64,000 nucleotides of DNA from UBA6772 sp965183875 (GTDB taxonomy: Bacteria; Bacteroidota; Bacteroidia; Flavobacteriales; UBA7430): positions 138,389 through 202,388 of the forward strand of contig CBCYMK010000002.1 of NCBI GenBank assembly GCA_965183875.1. Direction: 5' to 3'. This document shows positions 19,594-28,845 of the stretch, piece after piece. The number at the start of each line of letters is the position of its first letter. Position 1 is the stretch's first letter. Position numbers and translations under genes: made by a program. The notes under the pieces are model-generated. The model saw only the letters and a list, made by a program, of their open reading frames with translations, did not search any database and had not been told where the DNA came from.

Positions 19594-20268
19594 ATGTTTT
19601 CAAACGATGAGTTTCGCAAATTTGCCATCAAAGATCAAGGGATTAGCAGTACTACTGTAGATTCATTTACTTCGATGATGAACAACTATATTTCTCCTAC
19701 TATTATAGAAGAACGCCAAATGAACGTAGCTTCTATGGATGTGTTTTCTAGACTAATGATGGATAGAATTATATTTTTAGGAGTTCCTATAAATGATTAT
19801 GTGGCTAATATTATCCAAGCACAATTGTTGTTCTTAGAGTCTGTAGACGCTAAAAAGGACATTCAAATTTATTTAAATACTCCAGGTGGCGGTGTATATG
19901 CTGGTTTAGGTATTTACGATACCATGCAGTATATAGCGCCCGATGTGGCTACTATTTGTACTGGTATGGCAGCTAGTATGGGGGCTGTTTTATTATGTGC
20001 CGGGGCAGAGGGTAAGCGTACTGCTCTAAGACACTCACGTGTTATGATCCATCAACCTCTAGGAGGGGCTCAGGGACAAGCTTCTGATATAGAGATTACA
20101 GCTAGAGAAATTCAGAAATTGAAAAATGAACTCTACACTATTATCTCCGAGCATTCAGGAAAACCCTTCGATCAGGTATGGAAAGATAGTGATAGAGATT
20201 ACTGGATGACTTCTGCTGAAGCTAAAGAATACGGTATGATTGATGAAGTTCTTATTAGAACCAAATAA
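19594..20268 (+). CDS. clpP: ATP-dependent Clp protease proteolytic subunit
   Basis: Serine protease that forms the tetradecameric chamber served by Clp ATPases. Catalytic Ser is residue 128 in GMAASMGAV and His 153 in RVMIHQP; the PGGG oxyanion segment is at 97-100. 224 residues with a short N-terminal extension before the mature SPTIIEERQ segment. clpX is not next to it here; a terminator follows. Confidence 0.97.
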   Translation: MFSNDEFRKFAIKDQGISSTTVDSFTSMMNNYISPTIIEERQMNVASMDVFSRLMMDRIIFLGVPINDYVANIIQAQLLFLESVDAKKDIQIYLNTPGGGVYAGLGIYDTMQYIAPDVATICTGMAASMGAVLLCAGAEGKRTALRHSRVMIHQPLGGAQGQASDIEITAREIQKLKNELYTIISEHSGKPFDQVWKDSDRDYWMTSAEAKEYGMIDEVLIRTK

Positions 20269-20288
20269 ACTATAAATTGATTACTACT

Positions 20289-20320
20289 AAAAAAGCCATT
20301 GTATTTACAATGGCTTTTTT
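20289..20320 (+). terminator. Terminator after clpP
   Basis: A 15-bp stem (20289-20303 with 20306-20320, core aagccattgta) ending in a T run. Confidence 0.88.
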
Positions 20321-20560
20321 AGTTCTTACATCTGTTTTCTCTCCTGCTGTTGACGGGCCAAAAGCTAATTTTAAATTATTCTAACAAGAAATGGAAACTT
20401 GACTGCCCTAATTTTGTACACTTTCAGCCCTATATGAAAAATGGCTGAAATGAGTGAGAAATCAACTTCCGATAATTATAGGGATAGTCCTCAATTTTTT
20501 AATTCTTATCTACTGACTACTTAACTTCTTCATTCTACTCCTCAGTTAATACGCAAAAAA

Positions 20561-20584
20561 AAACTCTCGAATTATCGAGAGTTT
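20561..20584 (-). terminator. Terminator of grpE-dnaJ
   Basis: Perfect 10-bp stem aaactctcga with tcgagagttt and a 4-nt loop, flanked by A and T runs, so it can act on the minus strand just after the dnaJ stop. Confidence 0.85.
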
Positions 20585-20589
20585 TTTTG

Positions 20590-21735
20590 TTATTGAAACA
20601 TTTCTTTAACCTTGTCAAAGAATGATTTATTGTTTTTGTCTGGGTCTGGTTTGAAGTTGTCATCTTCCTTACAGTTTTCAAAGAATTTCTTTTGTTCTTT
20701 GCTGAGTTCTTGTGGTGTCCATACATTTACATGTACCAAAAGGTCTCCGTCACCATATCTGTCAACACTTGGTAGTCCCTTCCCGCGTAAGCGTAAAATT
20801 TTACCCGATTGTATACCTGCTTCAAGTTTAATTTTAACTTTAGAAGATATTGTTTGTATTGCAGGGTTCGATCCTAAAACAGCATCAGCATAACTGATGT
20901 ATAGGTCGTAATGTAAGTTCTTGCCGTCTCTGGTTAAAGACTCGTGAGCGATTTCTTCAATTACTACTATAAGGTCTCCAGCTACCCCTCCTCTAGGAGC
21001 AATATTTCCCTTTCCAGAAACCGATAACTGCATTCCATCTTCAACTCCTGCAGGAATTTTAATGCTAACCTCTTCAGGTTTCTTAACTACACCTTGTCCG
21101 CTACAAGTACCACAAGCACTAGTCGCTGTTTGTCCTTGTCCACCACAACCATTACAAGTTGCTGCAGTTTGCATTCTACCTAAGGGTGTATTTACTATTT
21201 GTACTGTCTGTCCAGAACCATTACAGTGGTTACAGGTGTTTAAATTCCCATTCTCTGCACCGGTAGCATTACAGTCATCGCAACCAACATTCTTGTTGAT
21301 TTTGATTTTCTTTTCTACACCGTTGGCAATGTCTTCAAGAGTAAGTTTTACCCGTACTCTAAGGTTCGACCCTTTGGCTCTACGGCGTCCGCCTCTAGAA
21401 CCTCCGAAACCACCTCCACCACCAAAAGCAGATCCGAATATATCTCCAAACTGACTGAATATGTCGTCCATATTCATTCCGCCACCTCCGAAGCCGCCAC
21501 CACCGGCACCTTCTAATCCTGCATGACCGTATTGGTCGTAGCGAGCTCTTTTGTTGGAGTCGTTAAGTACTTCGTAAGCTTCTGCAGCTTCCTTAAATTT
21601 CCCTTCCGCGCTTTTGTCGTCCGGGTTTTTATCTGGATGAAACTTAAGGGCTAGTTTCCTGTAGGCCTTTTTAAGTTCCTTTTCTGTAGCACCCTTGGTA
21701 ACCCCTAGAATATCGTAATAATCTCTTTTAGCCAT
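20590..21735 (-). CDS. dnaJ: Chaperone DnaJ
   Basis: Hsp40 partner of DnaK. J domain with the HPD motif (KFHPDKN), a Gly/Phe-rich region, four CxxCxGxG zinc repeats (CDDCNATG, CNHCNGSG, CNGCGGQG, CGTCSGQG) and the C-terminal substrate-binding domains. 381 residues. Lies 9 bp downstream of grpE in the same direction. Confidence 0.97.
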   Translation of the reverse strand: MAKRDYYDILGVTKGATEKELKKAYRKLALKFHPDKNPDDKSAEGKFKEAAEAYEVLNDSNKRARYDQYGHAGLEGAGGGGFGGGGMNMDDIFSQFGDIFGSAFGGGGGFGGSRGGRRRAKGSNLRVRVKLTLEDIANGVEKKIKINKNVGCDDCNATGAENGNLNTCNHCNGSGQTVQIVNTPLGRMQTAATCNGCGGQGQTATSACGTCSGQGVVKKPEEVSIKIPAGVEDGMQLSVSGKGNIAPRGGVAGDLIVVIEEIAHESLTRDGKNLHYDLYISYADAVLGSNPAIQTISSKVKIKLEAGIQSGKILRLRGKGLPSVDRYGDGDLLVHVNVWTPQELSKEQKKFFENCKEDDNFKPDPDKNNKSFFDKVKEMFQ

Positions 21736-21744
21736 GGCTTATGA

Positions 21745-22296
21745 TTATTTTCCAACTACAACTTTAGCGTAGCGGATTACTTTGTCGTTTAATAAATATC
21801 CTTTCTCCGTTTCATCGATTACTTTACCAATCATCTTTTTGTTAGGTGCTGGAATTTGTGTAATCGCTTCGTGAAAGTCAGTGTTGAACGCTAAGCCTAT
21901 AGATGATTCCATTGCTTTAAGTCCTTTTTGCTCTAGTATACCAGATAGCTTAGAATGGATTAAATCCATTCCTTTTGCCATCTCTTCAGTTTCTTTAGAG
22001 TCGGCTCTGTGTTGTGCTGCTCTATCGAAATCATCTAATATAGGTAGCATAGATTCGAAAAATTCCAAACCTGCATTTCTGTACAATTCTATACGTTCTT
22101 TAGCAGTTCGTTTTTTGAAGTTCTCGAATTCAGCAAACATTCTTAAATGTTTGTCTTTTAATTCATTTACTTCTTTTTCTAACTGCCCTTCTTTGGTTAA
22201 TTCAATTACAGGCTCTTGTTCTTGAACTTGTTCCTCAGTTGTTTCTTGTGTATCTGTAGTAGCTTGTACTTCTTCTTGCTCTTTATTCTCTGGCAT
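21745..22296 (-). CDS. grpE: Nucleotide exchange factor GrpE
   Basis: Exchanges ADP on DnaK. 183 residues: an acidic, disordered Glu/Gln/Thr-rich N-terminus (about 1-35), the long coiled coil (ELKDKHLRMFAEFENFKKRTAKER) and the beta domain with VIRYAKVVVGK at the end. First gene of the grpE-dnaJ unit. Confidence 0.96.
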   Translation of the reverse strand: MPENKEQEEVQATTDTQETTEEQVQEQEPVIELTKEGQLEKEVNELKDKHLRMFAEFENFKKRTAKERIELYRNAGLEFFESMLPILDDFDRAAQHRADSKETEEMAKGMDLIHSKLSGILEQKGLKAMESSIGLAFNTDFHEAITQIPAPNKKMIGKVIDETEKGYLLNDKVIRYAKVVVGK

Positions 22297-22739
22297 CTTT
22301 CTTTTTGTTAGATTTTGCTAGTCTGCTCTAGGCAAATTGTTTGCCATTTTATTACTTGTGACATTATGTCTTAAATTCTATTTCCTTGACTCTAAATTGA
22401 CTGATTAGTCTGCGGATTAGTCAGTATATAGTGAAATGAAGTCAGAAGTTTTACAAAGGAGAAACTAGAAGTCAGAATAGATAGTTGAGGTTTTTTTAAT
22501 TCAGACTTACTACGGGAAGTTAGCTAGGAGGTAGTGTACCAGAGTAAGAAACTTTCGTAAAAAGAAAGCAATTAAAATCATTTTTTAACCTACTGAGGAT
22601 CTCCAAGAAAAGGCGCACCATATTCAGTGTTTATTTGTTTTAACTAAGCATCACTTAAAACTCAAAACTGATTCTGTATTTTCTTTAAACAACTCTATTA
22701 CAGAGAGACTTGCCAATAGATATGGGAATATAATTATAA
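22297..22739. other. 443-bp intergenic region upstream of grpE
   Basis: No gene recognised. It contains a 15-bp palindrome ggcaaattgtttgcc at 22331-22345, about 35 bp upstream of the grpE ATG and therefore a possible operator, and two copies of gattagtc near 22412-22428. No CIRCE element was found. Confidence 0.4.
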
Positions 22740-23315
22740 TTACTCTGCCAATCTTTTTATTGTAGCATATAATGCAGGTCCTTCTAGGTTTTTGGCTATA
22801 ATAGTTCCTTTTTCATCTATTAAGAAATTACTAGGTATACTATTGATATGGTATTGTCTGACTACTTCTGCGTTCCATCCTTTGAGTTCACTACCGTGAC
22901 TTTTCCATACCAATCCATCTTTTTCGATTGCCTCAATCCAATCTGCTTTGGCATCTTTTTGTTTCTGATTACCTCTGCGGTCTGTAAGGCCATCTAAAGA
23001 TATGCTGATTACCTCAAATCCATCTGCTGTTTTAAATGCCGCTTGATGTAGTTTGTTATACACCGAAACAATAGCTGGGTTATCTTTTCTGCAAGGTCCA
23101 CACCAGGAAGCCCAAAAATCTAACAGGACTATTTTTCCTCTATACTCGCTGAGTGAAAAGGAAATCCCTTCGGGAGACTCAATAGTAAAGTCCGGAGCTG
23201 TATCTCCAATATTTAAACCTTCTGCCTGAGTGCCCAATAAACGAGAGTCCTTTGCAATAAAGCTAAAACAAAGTAATAGAGAGCTTATTAATAAAGTGGA
23301 TCTAAGTTTATGCAT
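22740..23315 (-). CDS. TlpA/ResA-like periplasmic thioredoxin
   Basis: 191 residues: N-terminal signal segment (about 1-21), then an AhpC/TSA-like fold beginning IGDTAPDFTIESPEG, the redox motif WCGPC with Cys 72 and 75, and the cis-Pro region SIPSNFLID. Likely a membrane- or periplasm-facing disulfide reductase or cytochrome maturation helper; the partner is unknown. 27 bp separate it from murA. Confidence 0.9.
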   Translation of the reverse strand: MHKLRSTLLISSLLLCFSFIAKDSRLLGTQAEGLNIGDTAPDFTIESPEGISFSLSEYRGKIVLLDFWASWCGPCRKDNPAIVSVYNKLHQAAFKTADGFEVISISLDGLTDRRGNQKQKDAKADWIEAIEKDGLVWKSHGSELKGWNAEVVRQYHINSIPSNFLIDEKGTIIAKNLEGPALYATIKRLAE

Positions 23316-23342
23316 GGTGTTGTTTGAAATTAGTCTTTAGAT

Positions 23343-24650
23343 TTAATTTATACGTGTTATATCAGCACCAATAGCTTTTAATCGCGCCTCAATGTCTTCG
23401 TACCCTCTGTCAATTTGTTCTATATTGTGAATGGTGCTTTCACCCTCAGCCGATAAGGCAGCTATAAGTAGCGAAATGCCGGCTCTTATATCTGGTGAAG
23501 TCATTACTGTAGGTTTTAACGAACTTTTTCTATCTAGTCCTATTACAGTAGCTCTGTGCGGATCGCAAAGAATAATTTGAGCTCCCATATCTATTAGTTT
23601 ATCCGTAAAGAATAAACGACTTTCAAACATTTTTTGGTGTATTAATACCGAACCACGTGCCTGAGTAGCTACTACTAAGATTATACTCAATAAATCTGGT
23701 GTAAATCCAGGCCAAGGTGCATCAGAAATATTCATTATCGAACCGTCAATAAAACTTTCAATTTCATAAGAGTCCTGACTAGGTACAAATAGATCGTCTC
23801 CTCGTCTCTCTAACTTAATTCCCAATTTCTTAAAGGTATTTGGGATCACTCCTAATTCATCGTAGGCTACATCTTTAATGGTGAGTTCCGATTGTGTCAT
23901 TGCGGCTAGACCGACCCAAGAACCAATTTCAATCATGTCTGGTAATACAGAGTGTTCACATCCGCTTAATTTTTCTACTCCTTCAATTATAAGTAAGTTA
24001 GAACCTATGCCAGATATCTTTCCGCCCATGCGATTAATCATCTTGCATAACTGTTGTAAGTAGGGTTCGCAGGCTGCATTATATATAGTAGTGGTTCCCT
24101 TAGCTAAACATGCCGCCATTACAATATTTGCAGTTCCTGTTACTGAGGCTTCCTCTAAGAGCATATACGCTCCCTTTAGTTCTTCTGCTTTAATCTCGAA
24201 GAACCCATTTTTGTCGTCATAATTAAAAGAAGCACCTAATTTTTCGAATCCTATAAAATGGGTATCTAGTCTTCTTCTTCCAATTTTGTCTCCACCAGGA
24301 CGGGGAATTGCTGCTTGTCCAAAACGAGCAAGTAGTGGCCCTACAATCATTATAGATCCTCTTAGTTTACCCCCCTTTTGTCTGAAGTCTTCGCTGTATA
24401 AATGCTCTAAGTCAATTTCATCTGCTTGGAAACTGTAGGAGCCCTTCGCCAATTTGTTAACCTTTACACCTAAGTCGCCTAAGATCTCAATCAGTTTATT
24501 TACGTCTACAATATCTGGAATATTGTTAATGGTAATTTTTTGATCTGACAGGAGTACTGCACTTAAAATTTGTAGTGCTTCATTTTTTGCACCTTGAGGT
24601 CTTATTTGACCACCTAGTTTTTTACCGCCTTTAATTTTGAATGAAGCCAT
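23343..24650 (-). CDS. murA: UDP-N-acetylglucosamine 1-carboxyvinyltransferase
   Basis: First committed step of peptidoglycan synthesis. 435 residues with KNEAL near 22-26, the PRPGGDKIGRRRLDTH loop at about 117-130 and the C-terminal RGYEDIE segment. The usual active-site Cys of the PGGC loop is Asp 121 here, the natural substitution known to make MurA insensitive to fosfomycin. Lies 6 bp downstream of the DUF4290 gene. Confidence 0.96.
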   Translation of the reverse strand: MASFKIKGGKKLGGQIRPQGAKNEALQILSAVLLSDQKITINNIPDIVDVNKLIEILGDLGVKVNKLAKGSYSFQADEIDLEHLYSEDFRQKGGKLRGSIMIVGPLLARFGQAAIPRPGGDKIGRRRLDTHFIGFEKLGASFNYDDKNGFFEIKAEELKGAYMLLEEASVTGTANIVMAACLAKGTTTIYNAACEPYLQQLCKMINRMGGKISGIGSNLLIIEGVEKLSGCEHSVLPDMIEIGSWVGLAAMTQSELTIKDVAYDELGVIPNTFKKLGIKLERRGDDLFVPSQDSYEIESFIDGSIMNISDAPWPGFTPDLLSIILVVATQARGSVLIHQKMFESRLFFTDKLIDMGAQIILCDPHRATVIGLDRKSSLKPTVMTSPDIRAGISLLIAALSAEGESTIHNIEQIDRGYEDIEARLKAIGADITRIN

Positions 24651-24656
24651 ATGGTT

Positions 24657-25274
24657 TTATTTTCTTTTTCCGTGCTGTGAACGACCACGGTTATTTTGTT
24701 GTTTCTTTTGAGTTTTCACCTGTGGTTTAACGTCTGCAAATACAGAAAGTTTAAACTGGTCTTTCATGGTTAATTTACCTGCAGATAATTGATCTAGGTG
24801 TTTTAGGATGGCTTCATCCTCAACCGTAGATTTATTCCAGGTTAAGTAAGATTTTTTCATGTGGTTTGCTATACAAAACACCATGATGTCTTTGTGGTCC
24901 CCGTCTTCAATTTCAATTGCACGGTCAATAATTTGGGGAAGTATTTTACCGTAATAGCGCAGCTTAATATTATTCTCTGAATACGGGACTTTTTCGGGTT
25001 TTTCTTTTAAGGATTCCTTTGAAGGTTTATCGTAAGGAGAGTCTACGTCTAATGTGAAATCAGACATAATAAATAGATGATCCCATAACTTGTGTTTAAA
25101 GTCGGGTACATCTCTTAGGTGTGGGTTTAAGTTTCCCATCACTTCTATAATCGCTCTGGCTTGGTGATTTCTTTTTTCACGGTCTTCGATTTCTATAATC
25201 GAGTGTACCATTTTCTGCACATTTCTTCCGTATTCAGGAATAATTAAATGGGGCAGGCTCGTATTGTATTCCAT
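24657..25274 (-). CDS. DUF4290 family protein
   Basis: 205 residues beginning MEYNTSLPHLIIPEYGRNVQKMVHS, the signature of a Bacteroidota-restricted family of unknown function usually placed next to murA. Helical, soluble, with a basic Gln/Arg-rich tail (KQQNNRGRSQHGKRK), which could bind nucleic acid (inference). Packed between uvrD and murA with gaps under 10 bp. Confidence 0.85.
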   Translation of the reverse strand: MEYNTSLPHLIIPEYGRNVQKMVHSIIEIEDREKRNHQARAIIEVMGNLNPHLRDVPDFKHKLWDHLFIMSDFTLDVDSPYDKPSKESLKEKPEKVPYSENNIKLRYYGKILPQIIDRAIEIEDGDHKDIMVFCIANHMKKSYLTWNKSTVEDEAILKHLDQLSAGKLTMKDQFKLSVFADVKPQVKTQKKQQNNRGRSQHGKRK

Positions 25275-25281
25275 TCAAATT

Positions 25282-27606
25282 TTATTTGAGGATGTTGAGT
25301 TTCGCAAATTTTGCTAACAATGTTTTTTCTCCAACATCTGTAAAGTTAATGCTAATTTTTTTATTGGCACCACTGCCTTCTAATTTGCAGATAATACCAA
25401 GTCCAAATCTTTCGTGCTCCACTTTCATACCCGTACTATAATCTTGTTCGGTATAATTGCGAGCTTGTATATTGGGATCTAGTTTTTTCAGGTTCTTTGG
25501 TACAAAGATAGGCTTAGATTGAGGCCTTCTTTGTTCTTTCTTTTCTGGAGTCTTATTAAACCTCGAAGGAACTTTTGTTTTGTAGTTTCCTCCGCTAACT
25601 CTTGGAGAGTCACCCCTGCGAGATGGTTTTATATTGATGAAGTCTAAATCTAGAAATTGCTCATCTATTTCTTCTATAAACCTACTCGGCTCACAGTCTA
25701 TAAGGTTTCCCCATCGGTATCGGCTCAAAGCAAAACTTAGCGTAGCTTTTTTTTCTGCTCTTGTAAGGGCTACGTAAAATAAACGTCTTTCCTCTTCAAG
25801 GTCTGCTCTAGAGCTCATTGACATTTGAGAAGGGAATAGGTTTTCTTCTAGTCCTACTATATAAACATATTTATACTCTAATCCTTTAGATTGGTGTATG
25901 GTCATTAAGGATACATGGTCTCCATTATCGTCCGTTTCTTTGTCGTTGTCGGTTAATAAGGCAATATCCTCTAAGAAATACATCAAACTCGTATTTCTTT
26001 CATCCTCCGGTTTCTCGTTCTCTTGATCTACAAAGTCTTTAATCCCATTTAGTAATTCTTGGAGGTTTTCGTACTTGCTAATACCTTCAGGAGTTTTGTC
26101 GGCTTGCATTTCTCTAAAAAGACCCGATTGTTTAGCTATATAAGAGGCTACCTCATAGGCATCTTGCTCTTTTGCCATTGCTTGGAATCCTTTTATAAGG
26201 ATGGCGAAATTTTCAACCTTTATTGTACTACCTGCATTTAAACCTGTTTCTTCAGACTTTATATTTTCTATAACAGACCAAAAGGATTTCTTTTGTTCTT
26301 TAGCCCTCAAGGTAATTTTGTCAATAGAGCTATTTCCAATTCCTCTTTTAGGGTAGTTTATAATTCTGCGTATCGCTTCTTCGTCTTGTGCATTAGAGGC
26401 CATTCTGAAATAAGCCATCATGTCCTTAATTTCTTTTCTTTGGTAAAAAGAAAGCCCACCATATATGCGGTAGGGTATGCCTCTTTTTCGCAACGCTTCT
26501 TCCATACTACGCGACTGTGCGTTGGTGCGGTATAGAATAGCGAAATCTTCATTTAAAGCTTGGTCGCGGTTTTTTGTTTCTTGGATGTTCGAGCCCACCA
26601 TTGCGGCTTCGTCATTGTCCGTCATTGCTCTATTAACCTTTATTTTTTCTCCAAGGTCGTTCGAGGTCCATACTTTCTTGTCGAGTTGCTCAGTGTTTTT
26701 ACTGATAATACTGTTTGCGGCCTTTACTATATTCTGTGTAGAACGGTAATTTTGTTCTAGTTTGATTATTGTTGAGTCTGCATAATCCTTTTTGAAGTTG
26801 AGTATATTTCGAATGTTTGCACCACGAAAGGCGTATATACTTTGTGCATCGTCTCCTACAACACATAAATTCTCGAAACGAGAAGCCAGTGCTTTCACAA
26901 TTAAGTATTGTGAGTGGTTGGTATCTTGGTACTCATCTACTAAGATATATTTAAAGCGATCTTGGTATTTTAGAAGTACGTCTGGAAAACGGAATATAAG
27001 CTCGTTTGTTTTTAGAAGTAAATCATCAAAATCCATCGCGCCAGATTTAAAACACTCCTTTACATAGGTTTCGTAAATTACTCCCATTTGTGGACGATGT
27101 GCCGAATCGTCTTGTGTTTTTAGTTCTGTATTATTGTTATATGCCTTAACGGTAATTAAGTTGTTTTTAAATGAGGATATTCGAGAGGCTACTATATTTA
27201 CCTTGTAGATATCCGTATCTAAACTCATCTCCTTAATAATACGCCTTAGTAAGGCTTTGGAGTCATCTGAATCGTATATTGTGAAGTTGGAAGGGTAGCC
27301 TAATTTATCGGCTTCAAAGCGCAATATTTTTGCGAATACAGAGTGGAAGGTACCCATCCATAAATTCTTAGCTTCTGGGCCAATAATTTTCTGAATACGT
27401 TCTTTCATTTCCTTTGCCGCTTTATTGGTAAAGGTTAAGGATAGTATATTAAACGCATCAACTCCTTTGTGTAATAGGTGTGCTATACGGTAGGTTAATA
27501 CTCTGGTTTTCCCTGAGCCTGCACCTGCAATAACCATTACAGGGCCTTCAGTTTTTTCTACAGCTTTACGCTGAGATGGGTTTAATTGCGCTAAATAATC
27601 ACTCAT
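25282..27606 (-). CDS. UvrD/PcrA-type DNA helicase
   Basis: Superfamily 1A helicase for excision repair and replication restart. Walker A AGAGSGKT, the DEYQDTN box, QNYRST and the motif VI segment YVALTRAEK are present. I place the start at MSDYLAQLNPSQRKAVE (27606); the upstream in-frame extension to 27657 lacks family similarity. About 774 residues, ending with the Tudor-like tail (VEHERFGLGIICKLEG) typical of PcrA. Confidence 0.94.
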   Translation of the reverse strand: MSDYLAQLNPSQRKAVEKTEGPVMVIAGAGSGKTRVLTYRIAHLLHKGVDAFNILSLTFTNKAAKEMKERIQKIIGPEAKNLWMGTFHSVFAKILRFEADKLGYPSNFTIYDSDDSKALLRRIIKEMSLDTDIYKVNIVASRISSFKNNLITVKAYNNNTELKTQDDSAHRPQMGVIYETYVKECFKSGAMDFDDLLLKTNELIFRFPDVLLKYQDRFKYILVDEYQDTNHSQYLIVKALASRFENLCVVGDDAQSIYAFRGANIRNILNFKKDYADSTIIKLEQNYRSTQNIVKAANSIISKNTEQLDKKVWTSNDLGEKIKVNRAMTDNDEAAMVGSNIQETKNRDQALNEDFAILYRTNAQSRSMEEALRKRGIPYRIYGGLSFYQRKEIKDMMAYFRMASNAQDEEAIRRIINYPKRGIGNSSIDKITLRAKEQKKSFWSVIENIKSEETGLNAGSTIKVENFAILIKGFQAMAKEQDAYEVASYIAKQSGLFREMQADKTPEGISKYENLQELLNGIKDFVDQENEKPEDERNTSLMYFLEDIALLTDNDKETDDNGDHVSLMTIHQSKGLEYKYVYIVGLEENLFPSQMSMSSRADLEEERRLFYVALTRAEKKATLSFALSRYRWGNLIDCEPSRFIEEIDEQFLDLDFINIKPSRRGDSPRVSGGNYKTKVPSRFNKTPEKKEQRRPQSKPIFVPKNLKKLDPNIQARNYTEQDYSTGMKVEHERFGLGIICKLEGSGANKKISINFTDVGEKTLLAKFAKLNILK

Positions 27607-27952
27607 TTTTTTTACGCTATATATAAGGTGTAAATATATTCTAGATAGAAGTTTCAAAGTTAATTTTTATTCTAGGCTTTTGAGTATGTCTTGATAAAAA
27701 TAATAAGCAGTGTAAGTTGCTCATCTTCTTTGGGTAAACAGCTTATAGTCTTTTGTTTTAATTCTTAAAAAATAAAAAACGATGATTTTACTTTCTGTAG
27801 AAGTTAGTCCTAGCTTCCATAAATAGCTAAAACAAAGAGTATCAATAAATAAAAGAGATTAGCTATTTGTAGGTTTGGGGAATTGTTATACATTTGCAAT
27901 CCCTAAAAATTAGGGAACTTGTATATAAATCAATTATAAACTAAAACGCATT
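27607..27952. other. Intergenic region between uvrD and rpsL
   Basis: Divergent promoter region of 346 bp. The rpsL promoter lies in the last 90 bp; nothing else is recognised. Confidence 0.5.
27866..27896 (+). promoter_or_regulatory. Promoter of the ribosomal protein cluster
   Basis: TTTG at 27866-27869 and TATACATTTG ending at 27896, separated by 19 bp, match the Bacteroidota -33 (TTG) and -7 (TANNTTTG) boxes. Transcription would start near 27903, leaving a leader of about 50 nt before rpsL. This is the best promoter match in the window. Confidence 0.65.
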
Positions 27953-28327
27953 ATGCCTACTATTCAGCAGTTGGTACGAAAAGGTCGTGAAAAATTTACT
28001 AAGAAAAGTAAATCGGCCGCACTAGATGCTTGTCCTCAAAGAAGAGGTGTTTGTACCCGTGTATACACTACAACTCCAAAGAAACCTAACTCTGCAATGC
28101 GTAAAGTAGCCAGAGTAAGATTGACTAACGGAAACGAAGTGAATGCATATATCCCGGGTGAAGGACACAACTTGCAAGAGCACTCGATTGTTTTGGTACG
28201 TGGTGGAAGAGTAAAAGATCTTCCAGGTGTACGTTACCATATCGTTCGTGGAGCTTTGGACACAGCTGGTGTTGATGGACGTACTCAAAGACGTTCTAAG
28301 TACGGAGCTAAAAAACCTAAAAAGTAA
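27953..28327 (+). CDS. rpsL: 30S ribosomal protein S12
   Basis: 124 residues starting MPTIQQLVRKGRE. The decoding-site loop TPKKPNSAMRK keeps Lys 43, the streptomycin-sensitive form, and GGRVKDLPGVRYH is intact. First gene of the str part of the cluster, with its promoter just upstream. Confidence 0.98.
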   Translation: MPTIQQLVRKGREKFTKKSKSAALDACPQRRGVCTRVYTTTPKKPNSAMRKVARVRLTNGNEVNAYIPGEGHNLQEHSIVLVRGGRVKDLPGVRYHIVRGALDTAGVDGRTQRRSKYGAKKPKK

Positions 28328-28354
28328 TCAGAGTAATCTGAAGAAAAAAGCAAA

Positions 28355-28839
28355 ATGAGAAAAGCAAAAGCTAAAAAAAGAGTCTTATTACCAGATCCAA
28401 GGTTTAACGACACGCTCGTAACGCGTTTCGTTAATAACTTGATGTTAGACGGTAAGAAGAGTACTGCGTTTAGAATCTTTTACGATGCAATTGACATCAT
28501 TGAAGAGAAAAGCGGAGACGAAGAAAATTCATTGGAGATCTTCAAGAAAGCCTTAGTAAATGTAACACCACATGTAGAAGTACGTAGTAGAAGAGTGGGT
28601 GGAGCAACTTTCCAGATTCCTATGCAGATTCGTCCAGACAGGAAGTTGTCTTTAGGCATGAAGTGGTTGATTTCGGAGTTTTGCAAGAAAAAGAAACGAT
28701 AATACGATGGGGCAAAAATTAGCTTCATGAGAGTTATGGCTGCTTTTAAAGAAGAGGGTGGTGCATGTCAAAAAGAAAGAACCGATACATTCACCGAATG
28801 GCTGAGGCTAACAAAGCATTCTCACACTTTAGATTTTAA
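28355..28839 (+). CDS. rpsG: 30S ribosomal protein S7 (C-terminus frameshifted)
   Basis: Nucleates the 30S head. The frame is clean through GMKWLIS and then breaks near 28675. The missing tail is visible in changing frames: MAAFKEEGG near 28737 and finally RMAEANKAFSHFRF ending in TAA at 28837-28839, the universal S7 ending. At least four indels lie between 28675 and 28795. S7 is essential, so this is best read as poor consensus, not a truncated gene. Confidence 0.9.
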
Positions 28840-28845
28840 TCATTA

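Larger units (their letters stand above)
20269..20589. other. Intergenic region between clpP and dnaJ
   Basis: Holds the terminators of both flanking genes. Between them, TAATTTTG (20409-20416) could be a -7 box for a 27-codon frame at 20441-20524 starting MAEMSEKSTSDNYRDSP; I cannot support it as a gene. Nothing else was seen. Confidence 0.4.
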
